NCBI GenBank assembly: GCA_964561925.1
Contig: CAZLRW010000004.1
Coordinates: 1 to 64,000 of the forward strand
Direction of reading: 5' to 3'
Source of the DNA: SZUA-430 sp964561925
GTDB taxonomy: Bacteria; Pseudomonadota; Alphaproteobacteria; Micropepsales; Micropepsaceae
DNA length: 64,000 nt
Shown here: one piece after another, positions 1 to 7,569 of the stretch
Numbering within the stretch: position 1 is the first letter of the stretch
Layout: the number at the start of each line of letters is the position of its first letter
Notes under the pieces: model-generated
What the model saw: only the letters and a program-made list of their open reading frames with translations
Database searches by the model: none
What the model was told of the DNA's origin: nothing
Program-made: the position numbers and the translations under genes

Positions 1-1241
1 TGCCTCAGTTTCGTAAGATCGAGGTCGTCGGCCTCGGCTACATCGGCCTGCCGACCGCGGCCGTGTTCGCCGATCAGGGCGTGGAGGTCGTGGGCGTCGA
101 CACCAAGGCCGACATCGTCAACAAAGTGAACCAAGGCAAAGCGCACTTCGGCGAACCGAACTTGGACGCGCTCGTCCGCCGCGTCGTCGAAACGAAGAAG
201 CTGCGCGCCTCGTTGGAGCATGAGGAGGCCGACGCCTTCCTCGTCGCCGTGCCCACGCCGCTGCGCAACGGCCATCGCCCCGACGTGACCTATGTCGAAG
301 CCGCCGCCGCCGCGATCGCGCCGAAGCTCAGACCCGGCAACCTCGTGATCCTGGAATCGACCTCGCCGGTCGGCACGACCGAGCGCATGGGCGAGATCAT
401 GGCGAAGCTCCGCCCCGATCTTTCCTTCCCGCATCAAAAGGGCGAACTCTCCGACATCCGCCTCGCCCACTGCCCTGAGCGCGTGTTGCCCGGCCGGATT
501 CTGGAAGAGGTCGTGAACAACGCCCGCATCGTTGGCGGCATGACGCGCAAATGCGCGCAGCTCGCGCTCTCGCTTTATCAGATCGTCGTCAAAGGCGAGT
601 GCCACGTCACGAACGCCCGCACCGCCGAACTCTGCAAGCTCACCGAAAACGCGTTCCGCGACGTCAACATCGGCTTTGCGAACGAGCTTTCGCTGATCTG
701 CGACCGGCTTGGCGTCAATGTTTGGGAGTTGATCCGTCTGGCGAACCAGCACCCGCGCGTGAACATCCTGCGCCCGGGCCCGGGCGTCGGCGGCCACTGC
801 ATCGCCGTCGATCCTTGGTTCATCGTCGACAGCGCCCCCGACGACGCGAAGATGATCCGCGCCAGCCGCGAGATCAACGATTCCAAGCCCGACTTCGTCG
901 TGCGCAAAGTCAAGGAGCGCGCCGCCGAACTGAAGCATCCGGTCGTGGCCTGCCTCGGCCTCGCATTCAAGGCCGACGTCGACGATCTGCGTGAAAGCCC
1001 CGCCGCGGAGGTCGTGAAGAAGCTTGCGGGCGCCGATCTCGGCAAAATCCTCGTCGTCGAACCGCATGTGAATTCTCTGCCGAAGGAACTCGAACATCAA
1101 AACCTTCAGTTCGCCGATTTCGAAGTTGCCGTGAAGTCGGCGAACCTGATCGTCCTTTTGGTCGCGCACCGCGCGTTCATGCATGTCGACCGCGACATGC
1201 TGAAGGACAAGTTCGTGATCGACACCGTCGGCGCCTGGTAG
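1..1241 (+). CDS. wecC: UDP-N-acetyl-D-mannosamine dehydrogenase (5' end at window edge)
   Basis: NAD-dependent four-electron oxidation of UDP-ManNAc to UDP-ManNAcA, a cytoplasmic precursor step for surface polysaccharide. The reading frame is open from the first base; the first complete codons give PQFRKIEVVGLGYIGLP, a Rossmann GxGYxGLP motif normally within about 15 residues of the start. The bases 'tg' at 1-2 fit the last two bases of a start codon whose first base lies just outside, so the gene is probably missing one base. A GTG at 63 would remove the nucleotide-binding loop and is not the start. The central TENAFRDVNIGFANE stretch and GVGGHCIAVDP (catalytic Cys codon at 798-800) match WecC more closely than UDP-glucose dehydrogenases. 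It leads the polysaccharide genes that follow, 19 bases before the glycosyltransferase. Confidence 0.9.
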   Translation, partial: PQFRKIEVVGLGYIGLPTAAVFADQGVEVVGVDTKADIVNKVNQGKAHFGEPNLDALVRRVVETKKLRASLEHEEADAFLVAVPTPLRNGHRPDVTYVEAAAAAIAPKLRPGNLVILESTSPVGTTERMGEIMAKLRPDLSFPHQKGELSDIRLAHCPERVLPGRILEEVVNNARIVGGMTRKCAQLALSLYQIVVKGECHVTNARTAELCKLTENAFRDVNIGFANELSLICDRLGVNVWELIRLANQHPRVNILRPGPGVGGHCIAVDPWFIVDSAPDDAKMIRASREINDSKPDFVVRKVKERAAELKHPVVACLGLAFKADVDDLRESPAAEVVKKLAGADLGKILVVEPHVNSLPKELEHQNLQFADFEVAVKSANLIVLLVAHRAFMHVDRDMLKDKFVIDTVGAW

Positions 1242-1260
1242 CAGAGCGGGCAACGGCCCC

Positions 1261-2487
1261 ATGCGCATCCTTCACGTTCTCGACCACTCGCTGCCGCTGC
1301 AAAGCGGCTACGTCTCGCGCACGCTCGGCATCGTGACGGAGCAGCGCGCGCGCAAGTGGGAACCGGTCCTGATGACGACGCCGCGCCAGAACCGCGGCGC
1401 GGCGGAGGTCGAGGAATTCTCCGGCTGGCGCTTTCACCGCACGCCCGCGCCGAACGGCATTCTCTCCCGCACGCCGGTCGTGAATTATTTTCGCGAGATG
1501 CAGGCGACCGCGCGCAGACTTGCAACTCTGATCGATGAAACTAAGCCTGACATCGTCCACGCACATTCGCCCGCGCTGAACGGTCTGCCGGCGCTCTGGG
1601 CCGCCCATCCGAAAGGCGTGCCCGTGGTCTATGAGGTGCGCGCGCTCTGGGAAGAAGCGGGCGTCGAGGCCGGCACGGTGAAGCCGGGCTCGCTCCGCTA
1701 CAAGCTCTCCCGCTCGCTCGAAAGTTACGTGCTCCAGCGCGCCGACGCCGTCGCCGTGCTGTGCGAAGGCGTGCGCAACGACGTGCTCGGACGTGGCATC
1801 GCGGAAAGCAAACTCGTCGTGATCCCGAACGCCGTCGATCTCGGAAACTTCTCGCCCGAACGCCGGCGCGACGCGGCACTGGCGACGAAGCTCGGGCTCG
1901 ACGGCGCGACCGTGTTGGGCTTCATCGGCTCGTTCTACGAATATGAAGGCCTCGACCTCCTGCTTCAGGCGCTGCCGAAAGCCCGCGCCCGTGTGCCGAA
2001 CTTGAAGCTGCTGCTCGTCGGCGGCGGGCCGCATGAGGCCGAACTGAAACGCTTGACGGCGCAGATGAAGCTCGACGACGCCGTCGTCTTCACCGGCCGC
2101 GTGCCGTTCGCGGAGGTCGAGCGCTACTACGACCTCGTCGACATCTTCGTCTATCCGCGCAAGAAAAGCCGCCTGACCGATCTCGTCACCCCGATCAAGC
2201 CGATCGAAGCGATGGCAAAGGAACGTCTCGTCATCGCCTCCGACTGCGGCGGCCACAAGGAAATCGTCACCCACCGCCGCACCGGCCTCCTGTTCAAGGC
2301 CGACGACGCCGATGCGCTCGCCACCGAAATCGTCGCCGCCGTCGCCGAACGCGACGGCTGGGCCGCGATCGGCAAGTCAGCGCGCGAATACGTGATCCGC
2401 GAGCGCACCTGGCCCGCCAGCGTCAACCGATACGAAGCGATCTACGAACGCCTGGCCGCGCCCCGCCGCAAAGCGAAAGCCGCATGA
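1261..2487 (+). CDS. Family 4 glycosyltransferase, exosortase-A-associated type
   Basis: A 408-residue GT-B fold glycosyltransferase that would add a sugar to a lipid-linked exopolysaccharide intermediate at the cytoplasmic membrane face. The N-terminus MRILHVLDHSLPLQSGY is characteristic of the PEP-CTERM/exosortase-A-associated family typified by Daro_2409 (recalled, not searched). The N-terminal half is acceptor-binding. The C-terminal half has GFIGSFYEYEGLDLLL, LLLVGGGP and the donor-site region PIKPIEAMAKE, where the Glu corresponds to the EX7E motif of GT4 enzymes. It starts at ATG and its stop overlaps the next gene by four bases, so the two are probably translationally coupled. Acceptor and donor sugars cannot be read from sequence. 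Confidence 0.85.
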   Translation: MRILHVLDHSLPLQSGYVSRTLGIVTEQRARKWEPVLMTTPRQNRGAAEVEEFSGWRFHRTPAPNGILSRTPVVNYFREMQATARRLATLIDETKPDIVHAHSPALNGLPALWAAHPKGVPVVYEVRALWEEAGVEAGTVKPGSLRYKLSRSLESYVLQRADAVAVLCEGVRNDVLGRGIAESKLVVIPNAVDLGNFSPERRRDAALATKLGLDGATVLGFIGSFYEYEGLDLLLQALPKARARVPNLKLLLVGGGPHEAELKRLTAQMKLDDAVVFTGRVPFAEVERYYDLVDIFVYPRKKSRLTDLVTPIKPIEAMAKERLVIASDCGGHKEIVTHRRTGLLFKADDADALATEIVAAVAERDGWAAIGKSAREYVIRERTWPASVNRYEAIYERLAAPRRKAKAA

Positions 2488-3449
2488 CCTCGGTCCTGTT
2501 CACGACCGACACCGAAATGTCGTTCATGCTGCACCGAAAGGGCTTGAGCGCCGAGGAGAACTTCCGCATCGCCGTGATGGGCGAGGTCGCGGACGGCGAA
2601 TGGGGCATCGGCCACCAGATGCGCCGGCTCAGCGCTCATGGCTTGAAGGGCGTGTTCTTCGTCGAAGCGTTGAGCGCGCATCTCTTCGGCCTCGACAGTT
2701 TGAAGCGCGTCGTCGATCCGATCCTGACCGCGGGCCACGAAGTCCAACTCCACCTGCACACCGAATGGCTGAAGTGGATCGAGAAGGACCTCGTCGGCGA
2801 CCGCCGTGGCGCGAACATCGCCGACTTCTCCTACGACGATCAGCGCCGCCTGCTCGCCATCGGCGTCGAGGCGCTTGAAGCCGCCGGCGCCCCGCGCCCG
2901 ACCGCGTTCCGTGCCGGCAACTATGGCGCGGGCAACGAGACGTTGAAGGCGCTGGCCTCCCTCGGGCTCGCCTACGATTCGAGCTACAACGAACCCTATC
3001 GCGCGGGACCCTGCCGCATCCGCACCGATGCGCCGTTGAACCGCCCCGTGCGTATGGACGGACTTGTAGAAGTGCCGATCACCTGGTTCGAGGACTATCC
3101 CGGTCACACCCGCGCGCTGCAGGTGTGCGCCGCCTCCACGGCCGAACTCGAAGCGGTCGCGCACCAGTCCCTCGCGCAGCGCCGGCCGACGGTCGTCATC
3201 GTCAGCCACTGCTTCGAACTCTTGAACCAAAAGCGCACGCACGCCAACCGGCTGCTCGTCAAACGCTTCGATGCCTACTGCGCGTTCCTGCAATCGCAGA
3301 AACGGCACATCGCCTCGGTCGGCTTCCGCGACCTGGAGCCTGGCTTGGAGGCCGGGGCGTCGCCGCCGAAACTGACGTCGAACCCCGTGCGCACGGCGCT
3401 GCGCATGATCGAGCAATCCGTCGGCACGGTCCTCTATGACCGCGGCTGA
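2484..3449 (+). CDS. Polysaccharide deacetylase-like protein
   Basis: A 321-residue protein of the NodB/carbohydrate esterase 4 fold. Seen in the sequence: TTDTEMS near the N-terminus (position of the catalytic/metal Asp motif), QLHLHTEW around residue 90 (His-x-His in place of the usual metal-binding HxxxH), and FRAGNYG about residue 145, a typical third motif of the family. Predicted role is removal of N- or O-acetyl groups from exopolysaccharide; the absence of a signal peptide suggests action on precursors in the cytoplasm or a non-classical location. The start overlaps the glycosyltransferase stop by four bases (ATGA), and the 3' end overlaps the next gene by 14 bases, so the three are one operon. 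The motif deviations leave substrate and even activity open. Confidence 0.75.
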   Translation: MTSVLFTTDTEMSFMLHRKGLSAEENFRIAVMGEVADGEWGIGHQMRRLSAHGLKGVFFVEALSAHLFGLDSLKRVVDPILTAGHEVQLHLHTEWLKWIEKDLVGDRRGANIADFSYDDQRRLLAIGVEALEAAGAPRPTAFRAGNYGAGNETLKALASLGLAYDSSYNEPYRAGPCRIRTDAPLNRPVRMDGLVEVPITWFEDYPGHTRALQVCAASTAELEAVAHQSLAQRRPTVVIVSHCFELLNQKRTHANRLLVKRFDAYCAFLQSQKRHIASVGFRDLEPGLEAGASPPKLTSNPVRTALRMIEQSVGTVLYDRG

Positions 3450-4377
3450 GTTTCGCATTGCCGGCACGCGCGACGTGCCCTTGAATTTTCAGATCGGCGA
3501 GTGGCGCATGCTCTCCGTGCCCTGCCGCCTGTCTGTCGTCGAGTGCGAGCGTGTTCCCGCCCCCGAAGCGTTGCCGCCGCTCGGCGACGCGCAAGGCTAT
3601 TTGCTCAAAGGCCTCGAAGCGCCGATCGACCGGGACCATCTCGCCGGCCGCAACGGGTGGTTCCATCGCGTCCTGCGCGAGTACCCGCGCCACCTCGTCG
3701 ACATGACGACGACCTACGAAGATTATCTGGCGAAATTCTCCGGCAAGACGCGCTCGACGCTGAAGCGCAAGCTGCGCAAGTTTCAGGATCTCTCGGGCGG
3801 CACGATCGACTGGCGCGAATACCGCACGCCCGAGGAACTCGCGCAGTTCCTGCCGATGGCGCTCGAACTGTCGGCGAAGACCTATCAGGAGCGCCTGCTC
3901 GACGCAGGCCTTCCCACATCACCCGCCTTCAAGGAAAAGGCGCTCGACCGCGCCGCCAAGGGACAGGTCCGCGCCTATCTGTTGTTTCTCGACAAGAAGC
4001 CGGTCAGCTACCTCTATCTACCGCTCGAAGGCGATTGCGCGATCTACGCCTATCTCGGCTACGACCCGGCCCACGCCGAGCATTCGCCGGGAACCGTGCT
4101 CCATCTCCTCGCGTCCGAGCGACTTTTCGCCGACCCCGCGGTCGCGACGTTCGACTTCACGGAAGGGGCCGGTCAGCACAAACAGATGTTCGCCACGCAT
4201 TCCAAGCAATGCGTGGATGTCGTCCTATTGAAGAGCACGCTGTCGATGCGTCTGTTGACCGGCGCGCATGCCGTGTTCACGCGAAGCGAAGCATCTATCG
4301 TCCGCGCGCTGGACGCGCTCGGCCTCAAACGCCGATTGAAGAAGTTCCTCCGCGCGTTCGCCTCGCGCGGCGCCTAG
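3436..4377 (+). CDS. GNAT/BioF2-like acyltransferase of polysaccharide locus
   Basis: A 313-residue protein of the FemAB/CelD-like GNAT group (Acetyltransf_6). The central region with SGKTRSTLKRKLRKFQ followed by the block from RAYLLFLDKKPVSYLYL to FDFTEGAGQHKQMFA is the typical pattern of this family, where the second half forms the acyl-CoA or aminoacyl donor site. Members are common in exosortase-associated exopolysaccharide clusters and are thought to acylate sugars or peptides. The start ATG lies within the last codons of the deacetylase, a 14-base overlap. The stop is followed head-on by a small minus-strand gene ending at 4374. The acyl donor and acceptor are unknown. Confidence 0.75.
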   Translation: MTAAEFRIAGTRDVPLNFQIGEWRMLSVPCRLSVVECERVPAPEALPPLGDAQGYLLKGLEAPIDRDHLAGRNGWFHRVLREYPRHLVDMTTTYEDYLAKFSGKTRSTLKRKLRKFQDLSGGTIDWREYRTPEELAQFLPMALELSAKTYQERLLDAGLPTSPAFKEKALDRAAKGQVRAYLLFLDKKPVSYLYLPLEGDCAIYAYLGYDPAHAEHSPGTVLHLLASERLFADPAVATFDFTEGAGQHKQMFATHSKQCVDVVLLKSTLSMRLLTGAHAVFTRSEASIVRALDALGLKRRLKKFLRAFASRGA

Positions 4378-4574
4378 CGGCGGTTCACCCGCCAAGGCCG
4401 CCGGCCGGAGGACTTCCACCCGGGGTGCGGGTTGTCCTCGTCCGAGTCTTTCCCCCCGCCCATGCTGAGCAGGCCGCTTCGCCCGTGTCCGTCGCGGGTC
4501 GCCTCGTCGAACACGTACCAGAAAATGATCAATCCCATCCCGAGGATGGCGATGACCAAAAGGAAGGATGCCAT
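4374..4574 (-). CDS. Small single-pass membrane protein
   Basis: A 66-residue protein with one hydrophobic N-terminal segment (ASFLLVIAILGMGLIIFWYV), then an acidic/glycine-rich tail and a strongly basic C-terminus ending RRPWRVNRR. Start chosen at the ATG at 4574 because GGGGAA lies five bases upstream; a GTG eight codons earlier is possible. Its 3' end overlaps the stop of the GNAT gene by four bases. It is divergent from the O-ligase-like gene, sharing the 4575-4771 upstream region with it. I do not recognise a family. Polarity suggests an N-out or N-in anchor with a cytoplasmic tail; function is unknown. Confidence 0.6.
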   Translation of the reverse strand: MASFLLVIAILGMGLIIFWYVFDEATRDGHGRSGLLSMGGGKDSDEDNPHPGWKSSGRRPWRVNRR

Positions 4575-4682
4575 CTGGATTCCCCAATATCCAAGCACCG
4601 TACACTATCACGGGATGTATGCCGTGTCACATAAGACACTCGACGCGGGATTTAGCGTTAACAAGCAAAGATTCCCCTCTTC

Positions 4683-4694
4683 CGTGCATGCACG
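4683..4694. promoter_or_regulatory. Perfect 12-bp palindrome in divergent promoter region
   Basis: CGTGCATGCACG is fully self-complementary and lies in a relatively AT-rich region between the divergent small membrane protein (start 4574) and the O-ligase-like gene (start 4772). A second weaker inverted repeat, GTGTC-N6-GACAC, is at 4624-4639. Either could be a dimeric repressor or activator site. No cognate regulator is visible next to it, so the assignment as an operator is inference. Confidence 0.35.
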
Positions 4695-4771
4695 TGTTTT
4701 CTTCGCGCGATATTGTGTGCCATCGTCAAGCTCTGGGGGCAATTGACGAAAATCCAGCTGACCCGCTGGGC

Positions 4772-6121
4772 ATGGGGGCGCGGGTGAGAAGTCTAGCCGT
4801 ATTCTTTGGCGTGTTCTCGGCTTTGCCGGTGGCGTTGGTGTTTCCCTTCGCCGGCCTGCTGCTGTGGGCGTGGATCGCCTTCATGAATCCGCACCGCGAG
4901 GCCTTCGGCATCGCGTACGATTTCCCGTTCAATTTCTACATCGCGATCGTGACCCTGGGGGCTTGGGTGCTCTCGGCCGAGCCGAAACGGATGCCGCAGG
5001 GCCAGTCGCTGCCGGCGCTGTTCATCGCCTTCGGCATCTTGATGTCGATCACCACGTACTTCGCGCTCGATTACTCCGTTTCCTACGACCGGTGGGACAA
5101 GCATATTCGCACGCTCATCCTCGTCCTCGTCGTGATGGCGATGCTGACCTCGAAGCTGCGCATACAGGCGTTCCTTTGGATGATCGGCCTGTCGATCGGC
5201 TACTACGCCGCAAAGGGCGGCGGTTACACCCTGACCGGCGGATCGGGCCGCGTGCTGGGTCCGGCACAAACGCTGATCGCCGACAACAACGATTTCGCCC
5301 TCGCGCTTGTCGTCGTGATCCCGATCCTGAACTACCTGCGCATCACCTCGGTCAACCCGATCGTGAAGCTTGCGTGTTTGATGGTGATGCTGATGGCCGT
5401 TGTCGCGATCATCGGCACCGGATCGCGCGGCGGCTTCATCGGTCTCGCGGTTCTGGGTATCGGTTTCGTCACGTTCACCAAACCGCGCCTTGCTGCGTTC
5501 TTGATCCCGGTTGCGGTCGCGTTGGCTGTCTGGGCCTACGCGCCGTCCTCCTGGTTCGAGCGCATCAAGACGATCGAGCAGTTCGAAACCGACGCCTCCG
5601 CCAACCAGCGTTTCGCGGCCTGGGAGACGAGCTTCCGCGTCGCGCTCGACCGGCCGCTTCTGGGCGCCGGCTTCTCGGGCATCGAGTCCGACAAGGTCGA
5701 CTTTCGCTACAACAAAGTCGATTGGCGGGCCGAGGAGAGCCAGCAGGAAAAGTCCCGTTCGCGCGCGGCTCACAGCATCTATTTCCAGGTTTTGGGCGAC
5801 CACGGCTTCCTTGGTTTTGCCGTTTGGCTTGCGATCGTGGGCGTTGCCTTCGTCAACGTCTTGCGGGTGATCCGAATGTCGCGCGGCGTTGCCGATCTCG
5901 AATGGGCGGGGCATTTAGGACGCGCCTTGGTGGTGACCTTCGTCGCCTACCTCGTGACCGGCGGGCTCCTGTCGATGGCCTATTACGACGTATTTTTGTG
6001 CCTCCTGGCGTTGACGGCACCGTTGTCGGTGGTCGTGACGAACCGCGTGCGCTCGGGCGTGACGGAGGCTGAAGAAAGCCTCGGCCTCATACCCGCCTTG
6101 CACACGGCCAAGGGCAAATGA
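4772..6121 (+). CDS. O-glycosylation ligase/polymerase-like membrane protein, exosortase-A-associated
   Basis: A 449-residue polytopic membrane protein of the WaaL/Wzy ligase group. The stretches FMNPHREAFGIAYDFPF near the N-terminus and GPAQTLIADNNDFALAL in the middle match what I recall of the exosortase-A-associated putative O-glycosylation ligase family (TIGR03097). About ten transmembrane segments are apparent. A large periplasmic loop around 5560-5780 (WFERIKTIEQF to HSIYFQVLGDHG) carries the conserved H of the ligase loop. The frame is open back to 4568, but those residues are polar and unlike the family; ATG 4772 or GTG 4784 (giving MRSLAVFF) fits best. It likely polymerises or transfers exopolysaccharide in the periplasm. 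No exosortase gene is in this window. Confidence 0.8.
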   Translation: MGARVRSLAVFFGVFSALPVALVFPFAGLLLWAWIAFMNPHREAFGIAYDFPFNFYIAIVTLGAWVLSAEPKRMPQGQSLPALFIAFGILMSITTYFALDYSVSYDRWDKHIRTLILVLVVMAMLTSKLRIQAFLWMIGLSIGYYAAKGGGYTLTGGSGRVLGPAQTLIADNNDFALALVVVIPILNYLRITSVNPIVKLACLMVMLMAVVAIIGTGSRGGFIGLAVLGIGFVTFTKPRLAAFLIPVAVALAVWAYAPSSWFERIKTIEQFETDASANQRFAAWETSFRVALDRPLLGAGFSGIESDKVDFRYNKVDWRAEESQQEKSRSRAAHSIYFQVLGDHGFLGFAVWLAIVGVAFVNVLRVIRMSRGVADLEWAGHLGRALVVTFVAYLVTGGLLSMAYYDVFLCLLALTAPLSVVVTNRVRSGVTEAEESLGLIPALHTAKGK

Positions 6122-7566
6122 AACCGGCGACGGGAACGGCGATGGCGGAACGGCCCTACGACCGCGTGATCATGATCGAGTTCAACGAACTCGTTCCCAA
6201 ACTCATGGACCGTTGGATCGCCGAAGGCGCGCTCCCGAATTTCAAGGCGTTGCGCGACCGGTCGCTCCAGTTCATCAGCGAAGTCGACGTGACCTCCCCG
6301 GCCGATCTCGAGCCGTGGATCCAGTGGTACTCGATCCACACCGGCCTGGCCTTCGACCAGCACGGCGTCTTCCATCTGACCGATGGGCCCCACGCGCCGC
6401 ACCGCGACCTGTATCAGATCCTGGGCGACGAGGGTTTCAAGCTCGGCTGCTTCGGCAGCATGAATGTGAAAGCTTTCCCCGCCGACCGCGGCTTCTTCAT
6501 CGCCGACCCTTGGTGCGACACGCAGCCAGCCGCGCCCGCGGAGCTCAACACGTTTCAGCGCTTCGTCTCGCAATATGTCCGCGAGTACTCCAACCCGGAC
6601 AAGAGCGTGGCGCCCGTCAGCCCGGCGCAGTTTTTGGCCTTCATGACCGCGAACGGCTTGAGCGCGCGCACGGTGCTGCAGACCGTGAACCAGCTCGTGC
6701 GCGAACGCGTGAAGGACAAAGCGCTAAGCTGGCAGCGCGCGGCCATCCTCGACCGGCTGTGCATGGACCTGTTCAAGCACCTGCACCGCCGCTATCGCCC
6801 CGACTTCGCGACGTTCTTCTCGAACTCGACGGCCCATCTGCAGCATTCCTACTGGCGCCAGATGGAACCCCAGGCGTTCAAGATTCAGCCGACCCCGGCT
6901 CAGATCGAGCTCTACGGCGGCGCCATCAAATACGGATACACGGCCCAAGACCGCTTGATCGGCGAGGCGATGGCGATGGCGGGCCCGCGCGATCTGATCG
7001 TCTTTGCGACCGCGCTCAGCCAACAACCGTTTCTGCGCAAGGAAGACAGCGGCGGCCAACTGTTCTACCGCCCGCGCAATGTCGAAATGATGCTCGAAGC
7101 CTTCGGCATCGCCGACGCGAAAATCGAACCGGTGATGACGCATCAATACCGCCTGCGCTTCGAGACGCGCGCTGCCGCCGAACGTGCGGCCGAAATCATG
7201 GGCGGCTTGCGCAGCGAAGGCTTGCCGGTCATCGGCATGGCCGAACTGCACGAAGACGGCTTCGTCTTCGGCTGCTCGATCTCGAAGCAAATTGGTCCGG
7301 ACGCGGTGATCGCGCGCCAGGGCTCGAACGAAACCGTCCGCTTCTTCGACGTCTTCTATCAGATCGACGGCATGAAGAGCGGTTGTCACCATCCGGACGG
7401 GATTCTCTGGATCGCGACCGGCGACGGCCGCGACATGGGCCGCTGCTCGATCCTCGACATCTTCCCGACGGTCCTTCAGGCGTTCGGCCGCATGGACTTG
7501 ATGCCCGCCGACCGCCGCGGCCGCTCGCTGCTGTCCGCAGCCGCAAGCCGCCGGCAGGCCGCTTGA
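6118..7566 (+). CDS. Alkaline-phosphatase-superfamily protein of polysaccharide locus
   Basis: A 482-residue protein whose start overlaps the O-ligase stop by four bases, so it belongs to the same operon. The N-terminal VIMIEFNELVPKLMDRW...LPNFKAL pattern, the DVTSPADLEPWIQWYSIHTG block and C-terminal GCHHPDGILWIATG and SILDIFPTVLQ resemble type I phosphodiesterase/nucleotide pyrophosphatase proteins. The first metal-binding Asp expected after the initial beta strand is Glu or shifted (MIEFNE), so chemistry may differ. There is no signal peptide, which suggests a cytoplasmic site. A role in adding or removing a phosphate-linked decoration of the polysaccharide is inferred from context only. 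Confidence 0.6.
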   Translation: MKPATGTAMAERPYDRVIMIEFNELVPKLMDRWIAEGALPNFKALRDRSLQFISEVDVTSPADLEPWIQWYSIHTGLAFDQHGVFHLTDGPHAPHRDLYQILGDEGFKLGCFGSMNVKAFPADRGFFIADPWCDTQPAAPAELNTFQRFVSQYVREYSNPDKSVAPVSPAQFLAFMTANGLSARTVLQTVNQLVRERVKDKALSWQRAAILDRLCMDLFKHLHRRYRPDFATFFSNSTAHLQHSYWRQMEPQAFKIQPTPAQIELYGGAIKYGYTAQDRLIGEAMAMAGPRDLIVFATALSQQPFLRKEDSGGQLFYRPRNVEMMLEAFGIADAKIEPVMTHQYRLRFETRAAAERAAEIMGGLRSEGLPVIGMAELHEDGFVFGCSISKQIGPDAVIARQGSNETVRFFDVFYQIDGMKSGCHHPDGILWIATGDGRDMGRCSILDIFPTVLQAFGRMDLMPADRRGRSLLSAAASRRQAA

Positions 7567-7569
7567 TCG

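Noticed and set aside
1..7566. Exosortase or PEP-CTERM protein genes expected in this locus
   Set aside because: None is visible; they may lie upstream of the window, so no claim is made.
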